NCBI RefSeq assembly: GCF_023516715.1
Contig: NZ_JAMGSI010000002.1
Span: 124,001 to 188,000 of the forward strand
DNA: 64,000 nucleotides
Direction of reading: 5' to 3'
From: Akkermansia massiliensis
Lineage (GTDB): Bacteria; Verrucomicrobiota; Verrucomicrobiia; Verrucomicrobiales; Akkermansiaceae
The notes under the pieces were generated by a model. It was not told the origin of the DNA. It saw nothing but the letters and a program-made list of their open reading frames with translations, and did not search any database. The position numbers and the translations under genes were made by a program. Of the stretch, positions 23,806-32,131 are shown piece by piece (position 1 is the stretch's first letter; every line of letters begins with the position of its first letter).

Positions 23806-24501
23806 TCAGGCGCTGAATTGGCCGCCTATGCTGACCGTATCAAACTCCACGATCTTCACAATAATGTTTTCCGCCGTGTCCGCCTCCCGCTGCCGGATGG
23901 CATCCAGCAGGTCGTCATGCAGCTTCATGGCCCCGGCGTCATACTGCTTCTCCTGCAGCAGGCCTTCCAGATTCTCCTGCACATGGCGGATCACCACGTT
24001 GTACAATTCCGCAAGCACCGGGTTATGCGTGGCGCGGGCCACGGCGGCGTGAAACAGCATGTCGTCCTCAATGCCCGGCCTTACCCTGGCATGGCAGTCC
24101 TTCAGGGCGCTTTCCAGCTCCTTCAAATCCTCCTCCGTCCTTTTAACGGCGGCCAGCCGCGCAATCTCCTTTTCCAAAGCCAGCCGCGCTTCCAGAATCT
24201 GGGGCAGTTCGGATTCCTTGAGGCGGTTACTCACCGCAACGGCAAAGCGGTCTGATGCCATCACATACGTGCCGTCGCCGGGCCGGGCCTCCAGCATCCC
24301 CATGTGAATCAGGGATTGAAGGGCCTCGCGGATGGTGTTGTGGCTGACGGAAAAAGCCCGGGCCAGTTCCGCCTCCGCGGGAATGCGGTCCCCCACCTTC
24401 CACTTGCCGGACCGTATCATGGATTCCATGGCGGTGAGCACCTGGCGGGACAGGGACACTCTTACAGGCTTCTTCAACTCCATTGTCTTGGATTTCTTCA
24501 T
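23806..24501 (-). CDS. GntR/FadR-family transcriptional regulator
   Basis: DNA-binding regulator of 231 residues. The winged helix (about 15-80) shows VGDRIPAEAELARAFSVSHNTIREALQSL and GTYV. The all-helical FCD effector domain (about 95-220) has DDMLFHAAVARATHNPVLAELY and a second HDDLLDAIRQRE, holding the His/Asp residues that bind metal or acid ligands in this subfamily. It starts 6 bp after the end of the ABC ATPase gene, so the two are one unit and the regulator may control the operon. The ligand cannot be inferred. Confidence 0.88.
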   Translation of the reverse strand: MKKSKTMELKKPVRVSLSRQVLTAMESMIRSGKWKVGDRIPAEAELARAFSVSHNTIREALQSLIHMGMLEARPGDGTYVMASDRFAVAVSNRLKESELPQILEARLALEKEIARLAAVKRTEEDLKELESALKDCHARVRPGIEDDMLFHAAVARATHNPVLAELYNVVIRHVQENLEGLLQEKQYDAGAMKLHDDLLDAIRQREADTAENIIVKIVEFDTVSIGGQFSA

Positions 24502-24507
24502 GAAAAG

Positions 24508-25305
24508 TTAGCGAATAACAGTCCAGAGGCGTCCCTTCTCCGTCTTGATCAACTGGATATCCAGTTCAAAGGCGTCCTTTAGATTTTCCTCCGTCAACAC
24601 CTCGTCCCGGCTTCCGTGGGCCACGATCTCACCGGACTTTAAAATCATGCCGCGGTTGAATACGGGGAGGATGTCTTCAATACGCTGGGTAATGAACACG
24701 ATGGTCAGGTCAGGCCGCGTCTCCGCCAGTTCCTCAATGGTTTTCAGTAAAAATTCGCGTCCCGCCAGGTCCAGGTAAACGCTGGGTTCGTCCAGGATCA
24801 TCAGCTCCGGGTTCGTCATCAGCGCCCGTGCAATGAGCACCTTGACCTGTTCTCCGGAAGACATGGCCACCACGGGCCTGTCCATCAAATGCTGCGCCTT
24901 CAGGGATTTCATGATCCCGGCGGCTTTCTCTTCCTCTTCCGGCGTCGGCTCCCGCAGAAGGCCAATAGTGCCGTCAGGGCCGGAAAGCACCATGTCGCGC
25001 CCGTTCCAGGCGCCGTCCTCCAGCCATTTGTGCATGAACGGGCTCACCCACGCGATGGACTTGCGCAGTTCCAGCAGATTCACGTGCCCGAAGGTCTTGC
25101 CCAGCACCTGTACTCTGGCGCCGAAGAGAGGCCATGCAAACCCCATCAGCACCTTGACCAGCGTCGTCTTTCCGGCGCCGTTCGCGCCCAGGATGAAGCA
25201 GCGTTCTCCGCGCTGCACCTGCCAGGAAATATTGTGCAGGATTTCGTGGCCGCCCAGGTATACCCTGGCATTCTCCACATTGACGGCCGGCAAGGAATTG
25301 TCCAT
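24508..25305 (-). CDS. ABC transporter ATP-binding protein, no permease nearby
   Basis: A single ABC nucleotide-binding domain of 265 residues. Walker A is GANGAGKT (40-47), the signature is SSGEQ (149-153) instead of LSGGQ, Walker B is LMILDEP (168-174) and the D-loop is YLDL. The switch position reads ITQRIEDI where most family members have ITH, so the H-loop His appears replaced by Gln. It resembles the B. subtilis YlmA / ModF-like group of orphan ATPases. There is no membrane partner in the window; it forms an operon with the GntR gene. Role in transport, or as a soluble ABC protein, is open. Confidence 0.8.
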   Translation of the reverse strand: MDNSLPAVNVENARVYLGGHEILHNISWQVQRGERCFILGANGAGKTTLVKVLMGFAWPLFGARVQVLGKTFGHVNLLELRKSIAWVSPFMHKWLEDGAWNGRDMVLSGPDGTIGLLREPTPEEEEKAAGIMKSLKAQHLMDRPVVAMSSGEQVKVLIARALMTNPELMILDEPSVYLDLAGREFLLKTIEELAETRPDLTIVFITQRIEDILPVFNRGMILKSGEIVAHGSRDEVLTEENLKDAFELDIQLIKTEKGRLWTVIR

Positions 25306-25404
25306 AAACTGAAAAAATAGCGGGCTTCCGCGGAAAGCCCGGGAGTGTCCGGGCCGTTCCTCCGGGATACGGCGGAACGGCCCGTAATCAACGTAAAAGA
25401 AACC

Positions 25405-26385
25405 TTAGTTTCTTTCAAACAGGCTGCGAATCTTGGCGCCCACGATTTCCACCGGGTGCTGGCCCAGGGCTTCGCGCTTGGCCTTGAGGTTGGGAGCACC
25501 CTTGGCGGCTTCTTCCAGCCAGTCCTTGGCGAACTTGCCGGATTCAATGCGCTTGAGAGATTCCTTCATGCGTTCCTTCACGTCGGCGGGCAGAATCTGA
25601 GGGCCGTTGTAGTACTCGCCGAATTCAGCGGTGTTGGAAATCACGGAGTTCATTTTCTGGATGCCGCCGTTGTAAATCAGGTCCACGATGAGCTTGGCTT
25701 CATGCACGCATTCAAAGTAGGCCATTTCCGGCGGATAACCGGCTTCCGTCAGGGTTTCAAAGCCGTATTTCATCAGGTCCACCAGGCCGCCGCACAGCAC
25801 GTTCTGTTCGCCGAACAGGTCTTCGTACGTTTCCTGGGCCATGGTGCATTCCAGCACGCCGCCGCGGGTCAGGCCCTCAGCCTTGGCCATGGCGAGAGCC
25901 ACGTCGCGGGCCTTGCCGGAGGGATTCTGGTGCACGGCGATGAGGCCGGGGCAGCCGAAGCCTTCTTCAAACACGCGGCGCACTTCCGTGCCCGGTCCCT
26001 TGGGAGCCACCATGATCACGTCCACGTCCGCGGGGGGGACGATGGTGTTGAACACGTAGGCAAAGCCGTGGGAGCAGCAAAGCGTCTTGCCGGCCTTCAG
26101 GTGGGGCTTGATTTCAGCTTCATACACGGAGCCGTGGCTTTCATCCGGCAGCAGAATGTGGATGATGTCCGCCTTGTCCGCGGCTTCCGCTACGGTCATC
26201 ACCTGGAACCCGTCCTGGGTGGCGGCGTCAAAAGACTTGCCGGGGCGAACGCCGATAATCACGTTCACACCGGAGTCACGCATGCAAAGTGCCTGGGCGC
26301 GGCCCTGGGCGCCATATCCGATCACGGCAACGGTCTTGCCGTTCAATGCGCTGAGATCAGCGGCGTTGTCATGAATAATATCCAT
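25405..26385 (-). CDS. ilvC: ketol-acid reductoisomerase
   Basis: Class I (short) KARI of 326 residues. It catalyses the NADPH- and Mg-dependent isomerisation and reduction of acetohydroxyacids in valine, leucine and isoleucine synthesis. The Rossmann loop reads AVIGYGAQGRAQA (GYGxQG with Arg where His is frequent). Later blocks are LLPDESHGSVYE, GFAYVFN, VIMVAPKGPG and LFGEQNVLCGG, followed by the knotted C-terminal domain with ECVHEAKLIVDL and SVISNTAEFGEY. Start 26385 is supported by a Shine-Dalgarno AAGGAG six bases upstream, one of few in this window. A 13-bp palindrome lies in the leader. No ilvB/ilvN is adjacent. Confidence 0.96.
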   Translation of the reverse strand: MDIIHDNAADLSALNGKTVAVIGYGAQGRAQALCMRDSGVNVIIGVRPGKSFDAATQDGFQVMTVAEAADKADIIHILLPDESHGSVYEAEIKPHLKAGKTLCCSHGFAYVFNTIVPPADVDVIMVAPKGPGTEVRRVFEEGFGCPGLIAVHQNPSGKARDVALAMAKAEGLTRGGVLECTMAQETYEDLFGEQNVLCGGLVDLMKYGFETLTEAGYPPEMAYFECVHEAKLIVDLIYNGGIQKMNSVISNTAEFGEYYNGPQILPADVKERMKESLKRIESGKFAKDWLEEAAKGAPNLKAKREALGQHPVEIVGAKIRSLFERN

Positions 26386-26405
26386 TGTTACTCCTTCTTT
26401 AAGTA

Positions 26406-26436
26406 ATTCATCCAAACATCCAATGTTTGGATGAAT
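26406..26436 (-). promoter_or_regulatory. perfect long palindrome in the ilvC leader
   Basis: Left arm ATTCATCCAAACA (26406-26418), loop TCCAA, right arm TGTTTGGATGAAT (26424-26436): 13 perfect pairs. It ends 21 bp before the ilvC start codon, next to the Shine-Dalgarno sequence. It could be an operator or a leader hairpin affecting translation or transcript stability. Confidence 0.6.
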
Positions 26437-26889
26437 GAGAACATAGCCATCCGCCGCCCGATTGCAAGCGCTTTTCAACGAATGGCTGCGTTTTTTAAAT
26501 TATGTGCATGGAGACGGGCCCGCTGGAGGGAAGAGCTTGAAAGCAGGAGAATGAAGAAAGGAAGGAGCCCATGGGGGCGCTTACGGGAAATTCCTGACAA
26601 GGGCCATGAAACCGCTTTACGGCCGGGCAGCCTTCATGGATGAACCTGTTCCGGAATACAGCGGAGGCATTTTTTACAAGGGCCGGAAGGCCCTTGTTCC
26701 CGGCGGATGCCCAGCGGGAAACACGGAGAAAATACGCCTTCCCCCGGACTGGGTAAAAACATCCCTGGGAATGAAGGCCTCCCGGCCTTCACTGCCAAGC
26801 GAAGCGGAGGCGTTTTTCCACAAAGGAGCTTGGCTCTTCCATAAAGCCGTTATCCCTACCCCGCACTCCCATTTCAAGAACGGTATCCC
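26437..26889. other. 450-bp region without a convincing gene
   Basis: Short ORFs exist on both strands (for example 26606-26941 plus) but overlap the lipocalin gene and match nothing. Two GC hairpins are present: ACAAGGGCC-GGAA-GGCCCTTGT (26676-26697) and GAAGGCC-TCCC-GGCCTTC (26773-26790). A loosely repeated block (AGCGGAGGC plus T-run plus ACAAGG or CACAAAGG) occurs near 26660 and 26805. Confidence 0.45.
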
Positions 26890-27417
26890 TCACAGATCCC
26901 GCCCAATGCCATTATCCGTGGAAGCCAGGGAATTGGAGTAAATCAGCTGGGAGGTATCATACCCCAGTTCCTCCGCGCAATGGAGCATCGGCTGAAGCTC
27001 TTCATCCCTCAACTGCGGCGTCCGGGCCAGCAGCCACAGGTAATTCAGGGAACCGCCGGAAACCACGGCGCGGCTGTAATCCTCATCCAGAAAGGCCACT
27101 TCATACCGGCCGTACACCAGCGGCACGAAGTACACTTTCAAATGATTGGGGGCGTCTCCCACCACAGCCTTCGCATGAGCCTCCTTCCGTTCCCCGGTAC
27201 GGACGTCATAACCGCTGTTGGTAACGGAAATGGTACCGTTCTCTCCATGGTCATACCGGGCAAGCACCTTGCGAAGCCCGCGCTCAAACCAATTTTCCAG
27301 GCGCGCGATTTCGTGCCATTCCCCCAGATAACGTTCCAGATTGAAATCCGGCATGGGGTCGGTTTTGACGGAATGGCCGTGAAACAGGGAAGTAACGATG
27401 GTCTGTATGATACTCAT
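26890..27417 (-). CDS. lipocalin family protein (Blc-like)
   Basis: Lipocalin of 175 residues. The first strand block reads NLERYLGEWHEIARLENWFERGL, equivalent to the GxWYEIARLDHxFERGL of bacterial Blc; GRYEVAFLDEDY and LWLLARTPQL are the later signature strands. Unlike E. coli Blc there is no lipobox or clear signal peptide at the N-terminus, so it may be cytoplasmic. It overlaps the upstream epimerase gene by four bases (ATGA), implying translational coupling. Confidence 0.85.
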   Translation of the reverse strand: MSIIQTIVTSLFHGHSVKTDPMPDFNLERYLGEWHEIARLENWFERGLRKVLARYDHGENGTISVTNSGYDVRTGERKEAHAKAVVGDAPNHLKVYFVPLVYGRYEVAFLDEDYSRAVVSGGSLNYLWLLARTPQLRDEELQPMLHCAEELGYDTSQLIYSNSLASTDNGIGRDL

Positions 27418-28283
27418 GATTTGACAGGGAATGCTTTGTTAAAAAAGGTGCGGATATCCGGATATTGAAACTCAAATCCCTCCCGCATCAGCGTCTCCGG
27501 AATGGCGCACTGCCCGTTGGTAATCACCTGGGAGGCTTCCCCCATCAGCAGGCGCAGGACGGCGTCCGGAACATGGATGGACAGGCGGGTGTGGAAATGT
27601 TCTGCGGCAGCCTTGTAAAATTCCCGGTTGGTGGTGCGTTCCGGAGCCGTTACATTGACCGGGCCGGAAATGTCCTCCTTCCCCATGATGAAAATCAGGG
27701 CATCCACCAGGTCCTCCAGCGCCACCCAGGAAAAGGGATGGTCCGGGTTCCCTACCGCCGCCGTGATGCCGAACCGGGCCGGGCGCACCATTCTGGGGAG
27801 CGCTCCCCCATCCGGGGAAAGGACTACGCCAAACCGGGTGCGGACCAGCCGCACGGAGTCGTTCACCAGTTCCGCCTCCTTTTCCCAGGCCACGCACAAT
27901 TCCGCCAGAAAGGAATCCGCCGCCGGATCGTCCTGTTCGCCATGGCAGCCGCCGGCCGGGCTGTAATACCCGACGGCGGAAGTGGAAATCATCACTTCCG
28001 GAGGTTCGTGCAGGCGATTGACCGCTTCCACCAGCTTGCGGGTGGTCATAATGCGGCTCTCCACCAGTTCCTGCTTGTAAGCGTCCGTCCACCGCCGGTC
28101 GATGGGCGCCCCGGCCAGATTGATGACAGCGCGGCATCCCGCCAGAGCCTCCGCCAGGCAATCCACGCTGTCCTGCGTGAACAGATAGCGCCACAAAGGC
28201 GTCACCTGATGCCCGAACACCGCAAGACGGCTGGACAAGTGGCTGCCTATAAATCCGCTGGAACCCGTAATGGCTACATTCAT
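27414..28283 (-). CDS. TIGR01777-type NAD-dependent epimerase (YfcH-like)
   Basis: Extended short-chain dehydrogenase of 289 residues. The Rossmann loop is ITGSSGFIGSHL at the very N-terminus; later blocks VINLAGAPIDRRWTDAYKQE and STSAVGYYSP (with Tyr) match the YfcH/SULA family. A C-terminal DUF1731-like region (VPDAVLRLLMGEASQVI) completes the family layout. Substrate is unknown. It lies upstream of, and overlaps, the lipocalin gene. Confidence 0.88.
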   Translation of the reverse strand: MNVAITGSSGFIGSHLSSRLAVFGHQVTPLWRYLFTQDSVDCLAEALAGCRAVINLAGAPIDRRWTDAYKQELVESRIMTTRKLVEAVNRLHEPPEVMISTSAVGYYSPAGGCHGEQDDPAADSFLAELCVAWEKEAELVNDSVRLVRTRFGVVLSPDGGALPRMVRPARFGITAAVGNPDHPFSWVALEDLVDALIFIMGKEDISGPVNVTAPERTTNREFYKAAAEHFHTRLSIHVPDAVLRLLMGEASQVITNGQCAIPETLMREGFEFQYPDIRTFFNKAFPVKS

Positions 28284-28490
28284 GACTGTAAATCAGATGG
28301 CGGCCCGTCTCCGCGGAGGGCGCTCCGGAACACTGCTGGAAATATCCCGCACGGGAACGGACAACCTTTACCGGATAAGACATTTCCACCTCTCTCCTCC
28401 GTTCAGCGGAGGACATACTTTGCCGCCTTCCTTTTCCTGAAACGCGCTCTTCACCGGAATTTCCCCTGCGGCCGGACGGAAAAAGAGAAC

Positions 28491-28518
28491 TTGATTTTCA
28501 CCGGGTGCCTTTTATGTT
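28491..28518 (+). promoter_or_regulatory. candidate promoter of the SPFH gene
   Basis: TTGATT at 28491-28496 and TATGTT at 28513-28518, 16 bp apart, 28 bp before the ATG. Confidence 0.45.
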
Positions 28519-28545
28519 GGAAACCGTCACAACCACTACTCTCTC

Positions 28546-29598
28546 ATGAATAAAACTCCCAGAACTTTCCTTTCCCTGCTCATTCCCGCCATTGTCATCA
28601 TTGCTGCGGGTGCGGCGGCCTTCTCCTTTTACAATTTCAGCAACAAGCGCGTGCTGTCCGGTTTTGCCGGCTACGTCTATTCCAAGCCCATTTTCGGCCA
28701 GAACAAGTTTGAGGGCATCCTGATCGGGCCATCCTCCACGGGATGGGTATGGCGGAGGGAAGTCAGCAAGGTTTCCATCACGCCGGATACCACGGTGGAG
28801 GAATTCGATGCCCGCAACGGCGGCGCCATCCTGGGCAAGGACAAACTGCCCATCTCCTGCAAGGCCTCCCTGGTTTACCGCCTGGACCCGTCCCGAGTGA
28901 AGGAATTCATGGAGGATTACGGCGGCATCGCGCAGAGCTCCGGCCGCAATGACGACGAAGTGGCGGACGAGATCATGCTGTTTGCCTACAAGAATTTCAT
29001 CCAGCAGCCCTTCCGCACCGCCGTACGGGCGGAATTGAGCCAGTACAACGCCCTGGACGCCTCCGGCAGCCTGCAAAAGATTTCCGACAACGTTTACACG
29101 CAGTTGAGCAAGCGACTGGACGGCACCCCCTTCATCGTGGATTCCGTAGCCGTGGGAGAAACCAATCCTCCGCAGGCCATCATTGAATCCGTCGTGAAGA
29201 AAGTGCAGACCACCCAGGAAAATGAACGGAAGGAGACGGAGCTGCAAATCGCCCGGAAGGACATCGCCATCCAGCGCGCACGCGGGGAGGCGGAAGGAGC
29301 CATGAAAATGGAAATAGCGCGCCAGGAAGCGAACGCTAATCTGGCACGCGGCGAGGCGGAAGCCAAAGTCATCGTCATGCAGGGGAAAGCGCGCGCGGAA
29401 GCTTCCCTGGAAGCCGCCAGGGCGGAAGCGGCGGGTCTGGCGCTGAAGGAAAAGGCCATGGGGCCGAACGTGCTCCGCGCCAAGGCCTTTGAAAACATGC
29501 TGAACAATGCCAAGGTCTACCTTCCCTCCGGCAAGGATGCGGAAGGGAACATGTCCGTGCTGGGCATCCTCAATCTGGACAGGGAGTCTGCCAAATAA
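28546..29598 (+). CDS. SPFH/Band-7 (prohibitin-like) membrane protein
   Basis: Protein of 350 residues with an N-terminal membrane helix (about 9-31), an SPFH domain (about 35-215) and a long Ala/Glu/Arg-rich coiled coil (about 215-315; repeats such as QRARGEAEGAMKMEIARQEA) typical of prohibitin, HflK/C and stomatin oligomers. It probably forms ring assemblies at the membrane, often linked to proteases such as FtsH. No protease or NfeD partner is adjacent. Monocistronic by context. Confidence 0.82.
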   Translation: MNKTPRTFLSLLIPAIVIIAAGAAAFSFYNFSNKRVLSGFAGYVYSKPIFGQNKFEGILIGPSSTGWVWRREVSKVSITPDTTVEEFDARNGGAILGKDKLPISCKASLVYRLDPSRVKEFMEDYGGIAQSSGRNDDEVADEIMLFAYKNFIQQPFRTAVRAELSQYNALDASGSLQKISDNVYTQLSKRLDGTPFIVDSVAVGETNPPQAIIESVVKKVQTTQENERKETELQIARKDIAIQRARGEAEGAMKMEIARQEANANLARGEAEAKVIVMQGKARAEASLEAARAEAAGLALKEKAMGPNVLRAKAFENMLNNAKVYLPSGKDAEGNMSVLGILNLDRESAK

Positions 29599-29634
29599 GC
29601 CTCACTTTCCCCGGCGCTGCCGGAACGGCGGCAG

Positions 29635-30318
29635 TCATGAAGCGGCGGGACCGGAGATGGAAAAACCGCCCTCCTCCTCTTCCCCGGCAAATTCATGCTT
29701 GAGCATGAACAAGCCGCACATGTTCATCAGCACGCAGGCGACATACAGCTTCACGGGCGCCATGGCAAAATCCATCAGAAACCCGGAAGGAAGGCTCAGA
29801 ATCACCCATCCCCCCGCGCAGATGGCGCCGAGCAGCCCGGCATAGGGAAGAGGCGCCTTTCTGACAAGCCCCCACCAGCCCGCGGGAGAAAGCCCGGAAA
29901 AACTTTCCAGCACGGAAGTCCTCATGAAAACGCCCGGGAAATAAGCTGCACCCGCCGCAATGAACAGCCAGATAAGGGGGCTGTCCATGTCCCAGTCCAT
30001 CACTCCCAGATAAATGACCAGAGGCAGGAAGGAGACTGCCATGCACATCACCAGCCGGATGTAAGGCATCATCAGATCGTCCAGCCATTCCTCCAACTCC
30101 GGAAAGAGGCAGATTTCCTCCTCCCCCATGGCGGACCGCTGCACCATCTTCATGAAAAAGGCGCACATGAACGGTTGCAGGAAACAAAAAATGGCAATCC
30201 AGCCGATGAGGGGCGCCCAGGCCGCCAGGAACATGGCCCATACAATGAGGACGGCAAAGGCAAAAACCATGGGCCTTCCACGGAAAGGATAGCCCAGAGA
30301 AGAGAGATAGTCGGACAT
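29635..30318 (-). CDS. multi-pass membrane protein of unknown function
   Basis: Protein of 227 residues with about five hydrophobic helices (roughly 18-38, 40-58, 86-106, 112-130, 160-180, with another near 185-205) and an acidic loop after helix two (GEEEICLFPELEEWLDD). The Glu-rich C-terminus is cytoplasmic by the positive-inside rule. I recognise no family; the pattern recalls DUF4013-like proteins. Confidence 0.6.
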   Translation of the reverse strand: MSDYLSSLGYPFRGRPMVFAFAVLIVWAMFLAAWAPLIGWIAIFCFLQPFMCAFFMKMVQRSAMGEEEICLFPELEEWLDDLMMPYIRLVMCMAVSFLPLVIYLGVMDWDMDSPLIWLFIAAGAAYFPGVFMRTSVLESFSGLSPAGWWGLVRKAPLPYAGLLGAICAGGWVILSLPSGFLMDFAMAPVKLYVACVLMNMCGLFMLKHEFAGEEEEGGFSISGPAAS

Positions 30319-30392
30319 TCAAAAATGTTAGAGCATTCCATTCACACCGTCAACGTCTTATTGCCGCTCTAACAAAATAGTTCCTCCTTGTT

Positions 30393-31379
30393 TCAGGAAT
30401 AAAAATTCTCCACGGTCCGGACGACGCGCTCCATGTCCTGCGGCCCGCAGCGCTGGTCCACGGGAAGCGGCAGAAGATGCAGCGCCAGCTTCCGTTCCAG
30501 GCTGCCCTCCGGGGCCTGTTCCAGCACCTCCGGCCACAGCAGGGGAACCAGGATGCGTTCATCAATCAGCACATTCCTCAGCTCGGGAAAAGCCGTCCAA
30601 AACGGATAGCAAAATGGAGCGGACAAGGAATCCGGCTCCACGGAAAGGCGGTTCAGATGTCCCAGCCTTTCGTGCAGAAACAGGAAATTGTCCATGCGGC
30701 GCAATCGCGCCTGCTCGTAATCAATTCCGCGCATTAACCGCTCCGTCAGACGGGACATTTTCCGCAGGGGGGCGTTTTCCAGCCTCCGTTCGTTCCGTCC
30801 GCAGGCGGCGGAAGCCCTTTCCGGCCCACGTTCCAGGCATCCCAGCAGAAAGGCGGCATCCGGCAGAGACTCATCCCGTTCCTCCGGTTCCGGCAGCGGC
30901 TGGTCTGCGTCCATGACGGCGATTCCCCCGTCCGGAAGGCCGGAAAACTTGCGCGGACTGTACAGGGACGCCACGCCGGGACGGGCGGGAGAATACAAGG
31001 CCAGCGCATTGTCCACAACCAGCCTGCCGCCATACCGGGAGGCCAGCCGGTCCACGTACTTCTCCTTGATGCCGAAGTAGTTTGTATACAGCAGGAATTC
31101 TCCTTCCTCCAGCTCCGGCAATTCTTCCGGCTCCAGATGCCCGTCAATGCGGTAAGGAATAACGGGAATGTGAAGCCGTTCCATCGGTTCCAGCACCGTT
31201 CCGCACGTATAAAGGGGCACGTGGACACGGCGCACGCCCCCCAGGCGGCGCAGGATATACTCCAAAGCGCGCCTGCCGGAATTCACGGCCACGCTCCGGC
31301 CGGGATGCCACTGAGGGAAATTGCCGTATTCCGGCAATTCCAGGCCGAAAAAGCCGCCGATGTCCGTCCGCCCTTCCAT
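30393..31379 (-). CDS. DegT/DnrJ/EryC1-like PLP-fold protein
   Basis: Protein of 328 residues with fold type I features: VAVNSGRRALEYILRRLG near the start, HVPLYTCGTVLEP, LVVDNALALYSP (the PLP-binding Asp) and SPRKFSGLPDGGIAVMD, in which the Lys aligns with the PLP-binding lysine of sugar aminotransferases. The C-terminal half is divergent. An aminotransferase acting on sugar nucleotides is possible but not shown; no sugar-nucleotide operon surrounds it. Start 31379 is preferred because the longer frame to 31457 lacks similarity. Confidence 0.6.
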   Translation of the reverse strand: MEGRTDIGGFFGLELPEYGNFPQWHPGRSVAVNSGRRALEYILRRLGGVRRVHVPLYTCGTVLEPMERLHIPVIPYRIDGHLEPEELPELEEGEFLLYTNYFGIKEKYVDRLASRYGGRLVVDNALALYSPARPGVASLYSPRKFSGLPDGGIAVMDADQPLPEPEERDESLPDAAFLLGCLERGPERASAACGRNERRLENAPLRKMSRLTERLMRGIDYEQARLRRMDNFLFLHERLGHLNRLSVEPDSLSAPFCYPFWTAFPELRNVLIDERILVPLLWPEVLEQAPEGSLERKLALHLLPLPVDQRCGPQDMERVVRTVENFYS

Positions 31380-31611
31380 ACGCCACGCAATACTACATCT
31401 CCCTTTCAAAGGAAAGCGCCATCTGGAACGGCACCCTTTCCCGTACCAGGGAACCAACCGAACACGACTGGAAGGAAAAAATCAACAAGGAATGAATCTG
31501 GAGCATCCGGGAGAAAGCCGCCGGACAGCCCGGCAGCAAGCCCCTCCACACAATCTCCTGAACCCTTCCCCTCATTTTGAACGAACAACACTGAAATAAA
31601 ATCCTGACCTT

Positions 31612-32106
31612 ATGCCTTCATCATTTACACTCCACAGCAAGGACCTGGGCGGCGTTGCCACGCCTGTCCACCGGCACACCAGCATAGGCGGCGGCAATCA
31701 GTCCCCCGAGCTCTTCTGGACCAATCCGCCGGAAGGAACAAAAAGCTTTGCCGTTACCATCCATGACCGGGACGCGCCTACCGGAAGCGGATTCTGGCAC
31801 TGGCTGGCCGTCAACATTCCCGCCTCCGTCAGGGAACTGCACGCGGATGCCGGAAATCCGGCCACCCGCCTGATGCCGGAGCAGGCGGTCCAAATTCGCA
31901 ATGACGCCGGATTCGCGGGCTACAGCGGCAGCTTCCCTCCCCCGGGCCACGGGTGGCACCTGTACCTGGTCACCGTTTATGCGCTGGATACGGCATCGCT
32001 GCCCGTGGCTCCGGATACCCCGGCCGCCCAGGTAGGCTTCCAGCTCTGGCAGCACACGCTGGAAAAAGCGTCCCTCGTCTTTTACGACCAGGTACCGGCA
32101 AAATAA
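31612..32106 (+). CDS. YbhB/YbcL-type PEBP (Raf kinase inhibitor-like) protein
   Basis: Phosphatidylethanolamine-binding-protein fold of 164 residues. It shows NQSPELFWTNPPEGTKSFAV, the ligand-site block HDRDAPTGSGFWHW, and GHGWHLYLVTVYALD, all in the order of the YbhB family. No signal peptide. Biochemical role in bacteria is unclear. Convergent with the DUF418 gene, 25 bp apart. Confidence 0.9.
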   Translation: MPSSFTLHSKDLGGVATPVHRHTSIGGGNQSPELFWTNPPEGTKSFAVTIHDRDAPTGSGFWHWLAVNIPASVRELHADAGNPATRLMPEQAVQIRNDAGFAGYSGSFPPPGHGWHLYLVTVYALDTASLPVAPDTPAAQVGFQLWQHTLEKASLVFYDQVPAK

Positions 32107-32131
32107 CCTGTACCGGAGAAAATCACCGTTT

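Noticed and set aside
26606-26941. 111-codon plus-strand ORF in the ilvC-lipocalin gap
   Set aside because: It overlaps the lipocalin 3' end, spans two hairpins, has no recognisable feature and biased composition.
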